From Arsukibacterium ikkense (GTDB taxonomy: Bacteria; Pseudomonadota; Gammaproteobacteria; Enterobacterales; Alteromonadaceae), in NCBI RefSeq assembly GCF_000987775.1, contig NZ_LAHO01000014.1, forward strand, positions 24,001-88,000: a DNA stretch of 64,000 nt. The letters run 5' to 3'. Numbering within the stretch: the first letter of the stretch is position 1; every line of letters starts with the position of its first letter. Position numbers and translations under genes: made by a program. The notes below the pieces were generated by a model, which was not told where the DNA came from, searched no databases, and saw only the letters and a program-made list of their open reading frames with translations. This document shows positions 7,759 through 17,376 of this stretch, piece by piece.

Positions 7759-9375
7759 TTAAAGCATGACACTGCAATTTCTACCCTGTCGTTTGGCCTG
7801 GTACAGCGCTTTATCGGCCTGGTTCAGCAATACTTTGTCGCTGATGTCCTGGCCAACATGCAGGCAAGCAACGCCAAGACTGATAGTAATGATATGCGCG
7901 GTTGGGCTGGCCTGATGCGGTAGCATCAGCGCCATAATCTCCAGCCGTAATTGTTCGGCCATGGCCATGGCTTGCTGCTGACTGGTATTGGGCAGGATGC
8001 AGGCAAACTCCTCACCGCCGTAACGCGCCACTAAATCGACCTGGCGCTGCAAAGTGTTTGCCAGGGTATTGGCAATGGCTTTTAAGGTATCATCACCGGC
8101 CAGATGACCATAACTGTCGTTGTAGGCTTTAAAGTGATCAACATCGAGCAATATCACGGCCAGTGGCTGCTGCATCCGTTTCGCCATGGCGACCGCGCTA
8201 TGTAACTGGCTGTCAAAATGCCGGCGATTGGCAATGCTGGTCAGGCCATCAGTTAAAGACTGGCGTTCCAGCGCGGTTTGCTGGGCGGCAACAGTGGCAC
8301 TGTACTGGGTAAATGAGCGGGCGATATCGGCAATTTCGTCATTGCTGGCAAATAAGCGATCGTCATCATCAAAGCCACTGCCAGCCTGTACTTTGTCGTT
8401 CAGTATTTTCAGCCGTTTAATCACACGCTTCTGGGTGTAGGCCATAATCGCCAGTAGTAACAGGATAGCGGCTAAAGCCAGGCTGATACTGAACTGATTT
8501 TGTCTGGCCAGCGCCTGAGAAGATTGTTTGCTAAGCTGCATCAGTGATGCCGCCGACTGGTAGGCATTTAATTCGGTTTCACTGGCATAGTCGGTAACCA
8601 GACTGCGTAAAAAGTTGGCTTTACCCGTTGCTTTGGCAATGTTGGTGAGCTCAGCCTGACGCAATGCCAGAATACCGCGTTCTGAGCGCAACGCTGTATC
8701 AAGTTGTGTTGCTAAGGCTGTGGCGGCAACCTGTGCCGGGCCACTAAGCTGATTAAGTAATTGTTGGTTGGCCAGCCATCGTGATTCCAGCTCAGTCCGG
8801 CTTTGCCGCAAGTTGTACAGCCGGTCAATGCTATACAGCGCCGTGACATCCCGTAGCAGGCCAGAGTAATGCAACAGCCATGGCTGGCTGGTACTGCTGT
8901 TGGCCAACTGCTGGCTTTGTTGTTGCAGCTGCTGCAGCGTCTCCAGCCACTGCTGACTAAGTTGTTGTAACACCAGTCGTTCGGTAATGAGTTTATTCAG
9001 GCTGAGAGCTTCATCAGCGATCAACTGCAAGCGTTGTTGCTGATACTGGTGCTGCACATACTGTTGATGGTCCAGCGTGCTCATCTGCACAATGATCTGG
9101 CTTATCTGCTGGTAGGCCCTGGCTCTTGCAGCCTGGCTGATGGCCTGACGCAGCAGTTCAGATTGCAGGTTTAGTTCTTTCACTTTGTTGTGCACCCTGC
9201 TGGCTTCCAGCACGGCAGGCACGGCTTGCTCAGCCACGTTATTAACGATTTGCTGTGCTTGCTGCAGGCGGTGATAAAACAGCAAACTAAGTAGGATAAA
9301 AAGTAACAAAATCAGTAATAACGAGGTAAACAATAGCCTGGCGCTGGAGTAATAACGCTTGCTGAGCAAACTCAT
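7759..9375 (-). CDS. Membrane diguanylate cyclase with periplasmic sensor
   Basis: A 538-residue protein: TM helix at about 12-33, a Gln/Leu-rich helical periplasmic region (about 34-300), a second TM helix (about 300-322) and a GGDEF domain at the C-terminus. The active site is GGEEF, and an RxxD inhibitory I-site (RQVD) lies five residues before it, so product-inhibited c-di-GMP synthesis is expected. Its ATG overlaps the stop of the upstream nucleotidase-like gene by four bases (ATGA). The tight coupling suggests that the periplasmic protein encoded upstream presents the signal to the sensor region. That partnership is inference. Confidence 0.92.
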   Translation of the reverse strand: MSLLSKRYYSSARLLFTSLLLILLLFILLSLLFYHRLQQAQQIVNNVAEQAVPAVLEASRVHNKVKELNLQSELLRQAISQAARARAYQQISQIIVQMSTLDHQQYVQHQYQQQRLQLIADEALSLNKLITERLVLQQLSQQWLETLQQLQQQSQQLANSSTSQPWLLHYSGLLRDVTALYSIDRLYNLRQSRTELESRWLANQQLLNQLSGPAQVAATALATQLDTALRSERGILALRQAELTNIAKATGKANFLRSLVTDYASETELNAYQSAASLMQLSKQSSQALARQNQFSISLALAAILLLLAIMAYTQKRVIKRLKILNDKVQAGSGFDDDDRLFASNDEIADIARSFTQYSATVAAQQTALERQSLTDGLTSIANRRHFDSQLHSAVAMAKRMQQPLAVILLDVDHFKAYNDSYGHLAGDDTLKAIANTLANTLQRQVDLVARYGGEEFACILPNTSQQQAMAMAEQLRLEIMALMLPHQASPTAHIITISLGVACLHVGQDISDKVLLNQADKALYQAKRQGRNCSVML

Positions 9376-10862
9376 GGTTGGCTCCGCTGGCTAACGTCCT
9401 GCAGCCTATTATCGGTTTGCAGGGTAATGTGTTGCTGGTTTTTGATGGCTGCTGCGACAATATCGGCAATATTGCGATCATTAGGGTTAAAAAAGTTCAG
9501 CTTGCTGCGCTGATTTAAAATGGCAAAACCATCGCCGCCATCTGCCAGGTATTGCAGGGTAGCAACTTCATACATGCGTTCGCCGACCACAGGTTTGCCG
9601 TTGACCAGCAGTTGCACAATTCTGTTACCCGCAGCTGCGCGGCTGTCAAATTGCAGGGTGAAACCGGAACTGTGCAGGAAAAAACCACGCTGATTATCCA
9701 GCCCGGTTAAGCCGTGTTCGAAAATATTGATCAGATCCTGGCCACTCAGTTCCAGCAGCACCGGTGTATTGCGAAATGGTAATTCGGCCAGGATGTCGCC
9801 ACGGGTCAGGATAGTGCCTGCCGGGTAATCTCTGACACCACGAATGGTGCCGCTATTTATAAAGGCTAATTTGGCACCAGTATAATTTTTCAGGGTATCG
9901 GTGACAAAATTAGCAAAGGCATTTTCACGATTACGCACTTCGTCGCGACGCGTTGTAAAGCTAACCACACTTTTGCCCAGCGGTTCGCGCAATAATAATT
10001 GCAGCCGGTTGCTATGGTTCTGAATTTGCCGGGTTACTGCAGGGTCGGGCGATAGCTGGGCAAGATCAACATAGCGGGTGTTAAGCGCACTGATATGGTG
10101 GTCTGTGCTCAGGCTGACATTAACCACCACAGCCTGATGCAACTGTTGTTGCAAAATAATTTCTGGCTGGTCAGGCAAAAGCTGCTGGCTATCATAGTTG
10201 TTACGAAATGCCAGCTGGATCACGCCCTCTGCCAGCAAACCGGGTAAAAAATCATGCTCGGTGGTGTGCATCAGCACCACTACATCTGCCCCCTGAGCTT
10301 TTAATTTGCGGGCCTGGCGCACAACTGCCTGCTCTGCCGGCTGGATCTGCAGTCGGTCCAGCGAATATTGTTGCACAACATAGGGCGCGACCAGCGCAAT
10401 TATCCCCAGTTTACGCTCGCCTCGCTGCACCAGGATACTGTTTACCAGGCCATCCAGGTTGCCCTCGGTCATCGGATCGTACAGGTTACTCAGTACCAGT
10501 GGAAAAGCCGCTTCATAAGCGCGTTGTGATAATTCTTCAGAAAAGTAGGCAAAGTCGCGGTGTGATACCGACATTGCATCCGGGGAAAGCGCATTGAGAA
10601 TATCAATAACATGGGCACCACGGTCGAAAAAGCCCAGCGGGCTGGGGCCAATACTGCCGCCGCCAAACAAAAAAAACGTCGGCGTATTTGTCTTGCGATA
10701 CTGGGCCAGTAATGTTGCCAACTGAGCATAGTTGGCAACAGGATGATCGGCTTCGGCCATTTCGGCGGCATAAATAATAGTGAAGTCAGCTTCTGCCTGG
10801 CTGTGAAATGCCACACTGTTTAACAGCAATGCCAGCAGCGCTAACCGGAAAAACACAACCAT
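9372..10862 (-). CDS. Periplasmic 5'-nucleotidase-like protein, probably inactive metallophosphatase
   Basis: A 496-residue exported protein (signal peptide 1-24) with the two-domain plan of UshA-type nucleotidases. The C-terminal substrate-binding domain is well kept (AFINSGTIRG, ILAELPFRNTPV, LADGGDGFAIL). The N-terminal metallophosphatase domain has lost the usual metal-binding motifs: the NDxHG region reads AAEMAE, the GGD region reads FGGGS, GNHEFD reads SHRDFA, and the GHTH region has no matching His pair. Hydrolysis is therefore unlikely. Its gene overlaps the downstream diguanylate cyclase by ATGA, which points to a nucleotide- or nucleoside-sensing role in signalling. The functional inference is mine; the domain identity is secure. 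Confidence 0.85.
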   Translation of the reverse strand: MVVFFRLALLALLLNSVAFHSQAEADFTIIYAAEMAEADHPVANYAQLATLLAQYRKTNTPTFFLFGGGSIGPSPLGFFDRGAHVIDILNALSPDAMSVSHRDFAYFSEELSQRAYEAAFPLVLSNLYDPMTEGNLDGLVNSILVQRGERKLGIIALVAPYVVQQYSLDRLQIQPAEQAVVRQARKLKAQGADVVVLMHTTEHDFLPGLLAEGVIQLAFRNNYDSQQLLPDQPEIILQQQLHQAVVVNVSLSTDHHISALNTRYVDLAQLSPDPAVTRQIQNHSNRLQLLLREPLGKSVVSFTTRRDEVRNRENAFANFVTDTLKNYTGAKLAFINSGTIRGVRDYPAGTILTRGDILAELPFRNTPVLLELSGQDLINIFEHGLTGLDNQRGFFLHSSGFTLQFDSRAAAGNRIVQLLVNGKPVVGERMYEVATLQYLADGGDGFAILNQRSKLNFFNPNDRNIADIVAAAIKNQQHITLQTDNRLQDVSQRSQP

Positions 10863-10939
10863 GCGCGTTACTTATGCCTGAAAAGTAATCATAAAACGCC
10901 AGTTTAGAGGATCTGTCGCTGATGCGCAAAGTAAAGTAT

Positions 10940-12463
10940 TCAGTGTTTGCGTTGCAACCCTGCCAAAACCAGCAGCCCCAGGCAGCCCAGATACAAGGGC
11001 CAGTCTCCCAGCCGGCTATACCAGGTTTGGCCACTGCTCATCGGTACCCTATCCTGCAGCACCGCTTGTTCGAACTGCGGTAAACGCTGGCGAATGCTGC
11101 CATCGGCACTAATAGTGGCGGTAATACCATTATTGGTGGCGCGTAGTACGGGTTTGCCAAATTCACGGGCGCGCATCTGGGCAATTTGCAAATGCTGGTG
11201 CGGCCCGATACTGTCGCCGAACCAGGCATCGTTACTGACGGTCAGAATAACGTCAGTAGCCGCTGTCAGATTGGCGCGAATTTGGCGCGGGAAGGCAATT
11301 TCGAAACAGATGGCACTAAGCAGCTGATAACCATTGGCCAGCAGGTTAGGCTGCACATAGCTGCCCCGGCTAAAAGAACTCATCGGCAAGTCAAAAATGG
11401 GGGCCAGCGCCCGCAGCCAGTTTTCAAAGGGTACAAATTCACCAATAGGCAACAGGTGATGTTTACTGAAACGATTGCTATGGCCGTAAAAGTAGTGGCC
11501 GGCGTTGGCTTCAGGCGTATCTTTACCCAACACTATTAAATTGTTCCAGGCTTGCTCTGTTTGAAAGTGGTAATCCAGAATACCGGTCACCAGTGCTGTG
11601 TCGCTATAAAATGCGGCCCGGTTCAGATTGTCCAGAAATGCTTCGGCCAGGGGTTCCAGTTGTGGAATGGCCGCTTCGGGCCAGATCACAATATCAGCGT
11701 GGGCAAAGTGCGGCCGGGTCAGATCCAGATAGGTCAGCATGGTTGGCCATTCCTGCTCCGGTTGCCAGCGCAGGTCTTGTTTAATATTGCCTTGCACCAT
11801 CACCACATGCATGTACTGGCCACTATATTGCCAACCTTTCAGTTGCCAAAGCAAAGGTGCACAGCTAAGTAACAGCGCAGCTACTGCCACGGGAGCGACC
11901 CGCGCTACCAGCGGGCCGTGCTGGTACAATTGTGCTAAAGCGGTCGCACTGGCGACCAGCATAAAAGTAATACCGGTTTCGCCAACAAGCGGCGCATAGT
12001 GGGCTAAGCCGGCTGAGGTTTGACTGTACCCTAAAGATAACCAAGGAAAGCCGGTAAGTAAGTAACTGCGCAGCCATTCGCTGAGCACCCAGGCGGCGGC
12101 AAGCGTTAAGATAGCTGAGTAGGGCGCAGGCTTACTGCGCTGGAAACGCAGCCCGTAACTAAGCACGGTGGCTAGCGCAGGAAACAACGCCAGATAGGCA
12201 ACCAGCAACGCCATCAGTGCCAGACTGGCGATCAGCGGTAAGCCACCAAACTGGTCAATACTGACATGCACCCAGCTAATACCTACGCCAAACCAGCCCA
12301 GACCATAGCTAAAACCAGCCAGCGCCGCCTGGCGCCAGCTGGTGGCTTTGTTCAGTACACCAGCTAGCAGCGCCAGGGTAAAAAACGGTAGCCACCATAG
12401 CGTAAAAGGGGCAAAAGCCAGGGTATTTAAGGCGCCGGCGCCGATCAGTAGTAGTGCCGTCAC
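10940..12463 (-). CDS. lnt: Apolipoprotein N-acyltransferase
   Basis: Transfers the third acyl chain to the N-terminal Cys of lipoproteins in the inner membrane. The 507-residue protein has about six N-terminal TM helices, a periplasmic carbon-nitrogen hydrolase domain and a final TM helix. The catalytic triad is visible: Glu in IWPEAAIP, Lys in FSKHHLLPIGEF and Cys in CFEIAFP. The start is a GTG at 12463 preceded by AAGG. It is the last gene of the miaB-ybeZ-ybeY-corC-lnt operon, 23 bases after corC, an arrangement conserved in gammaproteobacteria. Confidence 0.96.
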   Translation of the reverse strand: MTALLLIGAGALNTLAFAPFTLWWLPFFTLALLAGVLNKATSWRQAALAGFSYGLGWFGVGISWVHVSIDQFGGLPLIASLALMALLVAYLALFPALATVLSYGLRFQRSKPAPYSAILTLAAAWVLSEWLRSYLLTGFPWLSLGYSQTSAGLAHYAPLVGETGITFMLVASATALAQLYQHGPLVARVAPVAVAALLLSCAPLLWQLKGWQYSGQYMHVVMVQGNIKQDLRWQPEQEWPTMLTYLDLTRPHFAHADIVIWPEAAIPQLEPLAEAFLDNLNRAAFYSDTALVTGILDYHFQTEQAWNNLIVLGKDTPEANAGHYFYGHSNRFSKHHLLPIGEFVPFENWLRALAPIFDLPMSSFSRGSYVQPNLLANGYQLLSAICFEIAFPRQIRANLTAATDVILTVSNDAWFGDSIGPHQHLQIAQMRAREFGKPVLRATNNGITATISADGSIRQRLPQFEQAVLQDRVPMSSGQTWYSRLGDWPLYLGCLGLLVLAGLQRKH

Positions 12464-12486
12464 TGCGGCCTTAACAGTAACAGCAG

Positions 12487-13365
12487 CTATGATCCGACAT
12501 CCTCTGTTAACGCACTTTCTTTCGCCCTAATTACCTGTAATTGCAGCAGGCGACGGCTATTGGCTTTACTGACTTTAAAGGTTAAGTCGCCCAATTGAAT
12601 GCTCTCGCCGCGTTCTGGCATATGGCCAAACGCATGCAGCACTATGCCACCTATGGTATCGGCATCTTCTTCATCAAACTGGGTATTAAAGCTTTCATTA
12701 AACTCGTCCAGCGGAGTCAGCGCACTGACCTGAAACACCCGCGAGGCCATTTTTTTAATGTCGTTATCTTCTTCATCGTCGTGCTCATCTTCGATTTCGC
12801 CGACAATTTGTTCCAGAATATCTTCAATGGTTACCAGACCTGACACCCCACCATATTCATCAACCACTATCGCCATATGGTAACGTTTCTGCCGGAATTC
12901 TTTTAACAGCGCATCAACCCGTTTACTTTCCGGGATAATCACCGCCGGGCGCAGAAAATCTTTGATATGCCAGTCAGTCTGATTCGGGTCCAGTGCAAAT
13001 TGCAGTAAGTCTTTTACCAGCAAGATACCTTCAACGTGGTCTTTGTCTTCATTGACCACCGGATAACGGCTGTGGTTATTTTCCAGCAGAATAGGTAAAA
13101 AAGCGCTGACCGGCTGCTCGATGTCGATGGTTGCCATTTGCGAGCGTGGCACCATAATGTCGCGGGCCCGCATTTTTGATACATCTAATACGCCCTGCAG
13201 CATACTTTTGGTATCACTATCAATAAGTTCGCGGCTGGCCGCTTCACTTATGATGTCTTCCAAATCTGAAATATCTTGTGGTTCTGCGCTAAATATACTG
13301 GCAATTCGCTCTAACCAGGTTTTGCCGGCAGAACCGCGGCTAGAGTGGGGGTTGTCGTCACTCAT
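12487..13365 (-). CDS. corC: CorC/YbeX CBS-domain protein
   Basis: A 292-residue soluble protein with a tandem CBS pair (about 65-195) followed by a CorC/HlyC transporter-associated domain (about 205-285). The segments [16 protein letters not shown] and [20 protein letters not shown] are typical. YbeX/CorC is classically tied to magnesium and cobalt efflux, and more recently to ribosome metabolism, which fits its place beside ybeY and ybeZ. It lies 33 bases after ybeY and 23 bases before lnt, both in the same operon. Confidence 0.95.
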   Translation of the reverse strand: MSDDNPHSSRGSAGKTWLERIASIFSAEPQDISDLEDIISEAASRELIDSDTKSMLQGVLDVSKMRARDIMVPRSQMATIDIEQPVSAFLPILLENNHSRYPVVNEDKDHVEGILLVKDLLQFALDPNQTDWHIKDFLRPAVIIPESKRVDALLKEFRQKRYHMAIVVDEYGGVSGLVTIEDILEQIVGEIEDEHDDEEDNDIKKMASRVFQVSALTPLDEFNESFNTQFDEEDADTIGGIVLHAFGHMPERGESIQLGDLTFKVSKANSRRLLQLQVIRAKESALTEDVGS

Positions 13366-13397
13366 TCGTGAACTTATGCTCCGTTAGTTATAAAAAC

Positions 13398-13859
13398 CTA
13401 GTTATCATCCAATAAATAGGGGTTGTTGATGCCAAGACTGGCCAGGATCTGAATTTCTTCGGCTTCCATCTCTGTTGCATCGTCGTCATTTATATGGTCA
13501 AAACCTAACAAATGCAAGCAGCCATGCACCACCATATGCGCCCAATGGTCATTTAGCGCTTTGTGTTGTTGTTCAGCTTCTGCCTGAACCACCGGCGCGC
13601 AAATAACCAAATCGCCTAATAACGATAGCTCAATACCGGGGGGCGCCTGAAAGGGGAAACTTAGCACATTGGTTGGTTTATCTTTACCTCGATATTGCAG
13701 ATTAAGCTGCTGGCTCTCGCTGTTATCGACAATACGTACGGTGACTTCCGCATCGGTTTGAAAAGGTTGTATTGCTGCCACAAGCCAGCACTGAATAGCG
13801 TTGGCGGAAGGCAGCATAGCCTCGCTGGTAGCCAGCTGTAAATCAAGCACTATGCTCAT
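13398..13859 (-). CDS. ybeY: Endoribonuclease YbeY, 16S rRNA maturation
   Basis: A 153-residue zinc-dependent RNase involved in 16S rRNA 3'-end maturation and ribosome quality control. The metal-binding H-x3-H-x5-H motif is complete in [11 protein letters not shown], and the conserved [14 protein letters not shown] segment is present. Its ATG overlaps the ybeZ stop by one base (TAATG), so translation is coupled. Length is normal for the family. Confidence 0.97.
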   Translation of the reverse strand: MSIVLDLQLATSEAMLPSANAIQCWLVAAIQPFQTDAEVTVRIVDNSESQQLNLQYRGKDKPTNVLSFPFQAPPGIELSLLGDLVICAPVVQAEAEQQHKALNDHWAHMVVHGCLHLLGFDHINDDDATEMEAEEIQILASLGINNPYLLDDN

Positions 13860-14863
13860 TAGTCAGCTTTGCCCTGCAGTTTTTCGGCTTCGTGCGCCTC
13901 GTAGGCCTGCACGATGCGTTGCACTATGGGGTGGCGCACCACGTCTTTGGCATTAAAAAAGTTAAAGCTGATTTCATTAACGTCGCTCAGCACGTCAATG
14001 GCATGTTTTAAGCCGGAGTATTGGCCGCGCGGTAAGTCAACCTGAGTAATATCGCCGGTGATCACTGCTTTGGCACTAAAGCCAATACGGGTTAAAAACA
14101 TTTTCATTTGTTCAGTAGTAGTATTCTGACTTTCGTCCAGAATAATAAAAGCATCGTTCAGGGTGCGACCACGCATGTAAGCCAGTGGTGCAATTTCAAT
14201 CACACCGCGCTCCAGATACTTTTCGACCTTTTCAAAGCCCAGCATTTCAAACAGTGCGTCGTATAACGGGCGCAAATAGGGGTCGACTTTCTGAGCCAAA
14301 TCACCGGGTAAAAAGCCCAGCTTTTCGCCGGCTTCTACTGCCGGCCGTGTCAGCACGATACGTTTTACCTGGCCGCTTTCCAGCGCATCGACGGCGCAAG
14401 CCACCGCCAGGTAGGTTTTGCCGGTACCGGCCGGGCCCACCCCAAAACACACATCGTGGCGTAATACGTTGGCCACATAACTGGCCTGATTAGGATTACG
14501 GGCTTTAATTAAGCCTTTCTTGGTTTTCAGGCTGAAATCGCCGGTACTGACGTTGTCATCCTGATACTGAATATCAAAATTTTCACTGATGGTCAGATGC
14601 ACTTGCTCAGGAGTAATAGCGGCAGCTTGCTGCCGCCCGCCGCCAGTTAGCTGAAAAAGCTGGCGCAAGATATCACTGGCTGCCGCCACATTGACGTCAG
14701 GGCCGGCCACTTTAAACAGATTTTGCCGATAGCTGATATCAACCAGCAAGCGCCGCTCAATATGCTTTAAATTATCGTCGTAAGGGCCGCAAAGCAGATT
14801 TAATCTGTTGTTGTCGGCCGGTTCCAGCACCAGCTCTGCTACATTCAGGTTGTCAGTATTCAA
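13859..14863 (-). CDS. ybeZ: PhoH-like ATPase YbeZ
   Basis: A 334-residue PhoH-family ATPase that partners YbeY in RNA processing. Walker A is GPAGTGKT, followed by the conserved [18 protein letters not shown] and the Walker B-like [10 protein letters not shown]. An N-terminal KH-like region covers about residues 10-80. The only reasonable start is a TTG at 14863, as there is no in-frame ATG or GTG nearby; this may limit its translation. It lies 25 bases after miaB. Confidence 0.95.
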   Translation of the reverse strand: MNTDNLNVAELVLEPADNNRLNLLCGPYDDNLKHIERRLLVDISYRQNLFKVAGPDVNVAAASDILRQLFQLTGGGRQQAAAITPEQVHLTISENFDIQYQDDNVSTGDFSLKTKKGLIKARNPNQASYVANVLRHDVCFGVGPAGTGKTYLAVACAVDALESGQVKRIVLTRPAVEAGEKLGFLPGDLAQKVDPYLRPLYDALFEMLGFEKVEKYLERGVIEIAPLAYMRGRTLNDAFIILDESQNTTTEQMKMFLTRIGFSAKAVITGDITQVDLPRGQYSGLKHAIDVLSDVNEISFNFFNAKDVVRHPIVQRIVQAYEAHEAEKLQGKAD

Positions 14864-14888
14864 TAGTATACTCGTGGTTAAGGCCTGC

Positions 14889-16313
14889 TCAGGGTGTAAA
14901 CGTGGTCACACCCAGAGGATCAAGTTTCGGTTGCCTGGCTAAAATCTGCGCCGGCGCTACTTCACGACGCAAGCCCATTTCTGCTTCAGTGCGGATCAGA
15001 TCACCGCGCAATGAGTTACTGAACACATCAGTAATTTTAACGTCGACAAACTGGCCAATCATGTCAGGTGTGCCTTCAAAATTCACCACCCGGTTGTTCT
15101 CCGTGCGGCCAGTCAGCTCCATAATATTCTTTTTTGACGGGCCTTCAACCAGAATTCGCTGTTCACTGCCCAGCATATTACGGGCTATTTTCAGTGCTTG
15201 CTGGTTAATCCGGTCTTGCAGAATGTACAGTCGTTGCTTTTTAGCGTCCTCGCTGACATCATCCGGCAAATCGGCCGCCGGCGTGCCGGGGCGGGCGCTG
15301 TAAATAAAGCTGAAGCTCATATCAAAGTCGATGGTCTGAATTAAATCCATGGTAGCCTGAAAATCGGTATCGTCTTCACCGGGAAAACCGATAATGAAAT
15401 CTGATGACATGCTTAAATTCGGCCGTATTTTTTTTAGCTTGCGGATTTGTGCTTTGTATTCCAGAGCCGTATGGCCGCGCTTCATCAGATTTAATATCCG
15501 ATCTGAACCAGATTGTACCGGCAGGTGTAAGTGATCAACCAGTTCTGGTACATCACGATACACTTCAATAATATCGTCAGTAAACTCAATGGGGTGCGAC
15601 GTGGTGTAGCGAATGCGGTCTATGCCATCAATGGCTGCCACTAAGCGTAGCAGCTCAGAGAAGTGGCAAATATTGCCATCAAAGGTATCACCACGATAGC
15701 CGTTAACGTTCTGGCCAAGCAGGTTAACCTCACGTACGCCCTGTGCTGCCAGCTGGGCTACTTCCACCAGTACGTCGTCTAATGGCCGGCTGACTTCTTC
15801 GCCACGGGTGTAAGGTACCACACAGAAAGTACAGTATTTAGAGCAGCCTTCCATAATGGAAACGAAGGCGGTCGGACCCTCGGCTTTCGGTTCTGGCAGA
15901 CGGTCAAACTTTTCTATTTCAGGGAAGGATACATCCACCACCGGTGAATTGGAACCGCGTACCGCGTTAATCATTTCTGGCAGGCGGTGCAGGGTTTGCG
16001 GGCCAAATACTATATCAACGAAAGGCGCGCGCTCGCGAATGGCCTTGCCTTCCTGTGAGGCGACACAACCACCGACGCCAATAATAAGATCCGGATTCTT
16101 TTCTTTTAAAGGACGCCAGCGACCGAGTTGGTGAAACACTTTCTCCTGCGCTTTTTCCCGGATCGAACAGGTGTTCAGCAGAATCACATCTGCCTCTTCT
16201 GCTTCTTCGGTCAGGGTATAGCCATGTGTTGCATCCAGTAGATCTGCCATTTTTGACGAGTCATACTCGTTCATCTGGCAGCCCCAGGTTTTAATGTGCA
16301 GTTTTTTGCCCAT
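14889..16313 (-). CDS. miaB: tRNA-2-methylthio-N6-dimethylallyladenosine synthase
   Basis: A radical SAM methylthiotransferase that modifies adenosine 37 of tRNAs reading UNN codons. The 474-residue protein has the three expected parts: an N-terminal MTTase domain with Cys in TWGCQMN, NTCSIRE and VGGCVAS binding one iron-sulfur cluster, the radical SAM CxxxCxxC motif in CSKYCTFC, and a C-terminal TRAM domain with RTENNRVV. It is the first gene of the miaB-ybeZ-ybeY-corC-lnt operon. Length is normal for the family. Confidence 0.97.
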   Translation of the reverse strand: MGKKLHIKTWGCQMNEYDSSKMADLLDATHGYTLTEEAEEADVILLNTCSIREKAQEKVFHQLGRWRPLKEKNPDLIIGVGGCVASQEGKAIRERAPFVDIVFGPQTLHRLPEMINAVRGSNSPVVDVSFPEIEKFDRLPEPKAEGPTAFVSIMEGCSKYCTFCVVPYTRGEEVSRPLDDVLVEVAQLAAQGVREVNLLGQNVNGYRGDTFDGNICHFSELLRLVAAIDGIDRIRYTTSHPIEFTDDIIEVYRDVPELVDHLHLPVQSGSDRILNLMKRGHTALEYKAQIRKLKKIRPNLSMSSDFIIGFPGEDDTDFQATMDLIQTIDFDMSFSFIYSARPGTPAADLPDDVSEDAKKQRLYILQDRINQQALKIARNMLGSEQRILVEGPSKKNIMELTGRTENNRVVNFEGTPDMIGQFVDVKITDVFSNSLRGDLIRTEAEMGLRREVAPAQILARQPKLDPLGVTTFTP

Positions 16314-16423
16314 CGTTGGTCGTTACCTGTGTTGTCGCGTCTAAAAAAGGGAGCGTATTTTAGCCTGTTCGGCGCCGCAGTACCAGCGTCGTTGGCAAAA
16401 GCTTTGTTGCCAATGTTGTGCGG

Positions 16424-17272
16424 CTAAAACAGGCGCTGGCGGGTAGTGACATAACCGGCATAAAAAATAACCATTACCCCCGCCAGCCAGCCCCAGGTTA
16501 CCGGCTCCTGCCAGAACAGATAACCAAAGGCACCGGCAAACAGTACACTGCTGTAAGTCCACATACCGATATCGCTGGCCGGCGCAATAGCGAAGGCACG
16601 GGTCATCGCCAGCTGGCCTATTGCCGCCAGAATACCCATAGCAACAAACGCCAGCCAAACCTGGCTGCTTAACGGCTGCCAGTAAAAGGGCACCGGTATG
16701 GCTGAAAGCACGGCAGTCAGCAGTGAAAAGTAAAACACAATACGTACCGCCGACTCGGTACTGGCCATCGCCCGGATGGTAGTTTTGGTAATAGCCACCA
16801 GAAACGCCGAAAATAACGCCAGCAACAGTACCAGGTTCAGGCCCGGATCGGGGCTTGGCAGCGCCAGTACCACACCAATAAAGCCCAGGACGATGCCAAA
16901 CCGGGTAGCACGGCTGGGGCGTTCATTCAGCCAGAACCTGGCTAGAATGGGCACGATAAAGGGTGATAACATAATCACCATCATGGCCTGAGCTAATGGC
17001 AGTTGTGATAACACATAAAAAAAGCAATACATTGAAATCAGGCCCGACAAGGCCCGGCTTAAATGCAGATGCCAGCGTTGGGTTTTTAACATAGCAAAGC
17101 CGTGCCGGTACAAAAATGGCAGCATTAATACCAGTGCAAACAGGTTCCGGAAAAACACAATTTGCGCTTCGCTGGCCAGATCGCTACTGTACTTTACCAC
17201 GGCGCCAATACCGGCAAAGCAGGCTTCTGCCAGCAGCAATAACAGCGCGCCTTTTAACAAATGAGGTTGCAT
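16424..17272 (-). CDS. DMT/EamA-family permease
   Basis: A 282-residue inner-membrane protein with about ten hydrophobic helices in two EamA repeats. The ATG at 17272 has AGGA six bases upstream and is preferred to the GTG five codons before it. Early motifs such as VFFRNLFALVLMLPF and the second-repeat GILAAIGQLAMTRAF are typical of drug/metabolite exporters of the RhaT/YdcZ-like group. The substrate cannot be told from sequence. It is a single gene between miaB and the large sensor gene. Confidence 0.85.
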   Translation of the reverse strand: MQPHLLKGALLLLLAEACFAGIGAVVKYSSDLASEAQIVFFRNLFALVLMLPFLYRHGFAMLKTQRWHLHLSRALSGLISMYCFFYVLSQLPLAQAMMVIMLSPFIVPILARFWLNERPSRATRFGIVLGFIGVVLALPSPDPGLNLVLLLALFSAFLVAITKTTIRAMASTESAVRIVFYFSLLTAVLSAIPVPFYWQPLSSQVWLAFVAMGILAAIGQLAMTRAFAIAPASDIGMWTYSSVLFAGAFGYLFWQEPVTWGWLAGVMVIFYAGYVTTRQRLF

Positions 17273-17376
17273 TGCAGTCCTGGCCACAGAATATTCAAGC
17301 TGCGCAGTATAGCAGGGCAGCGCAGTTTATCGTGCCGGGTTGCCACATTTTAGTCGCACAGACGGCGCGGGCTGTC

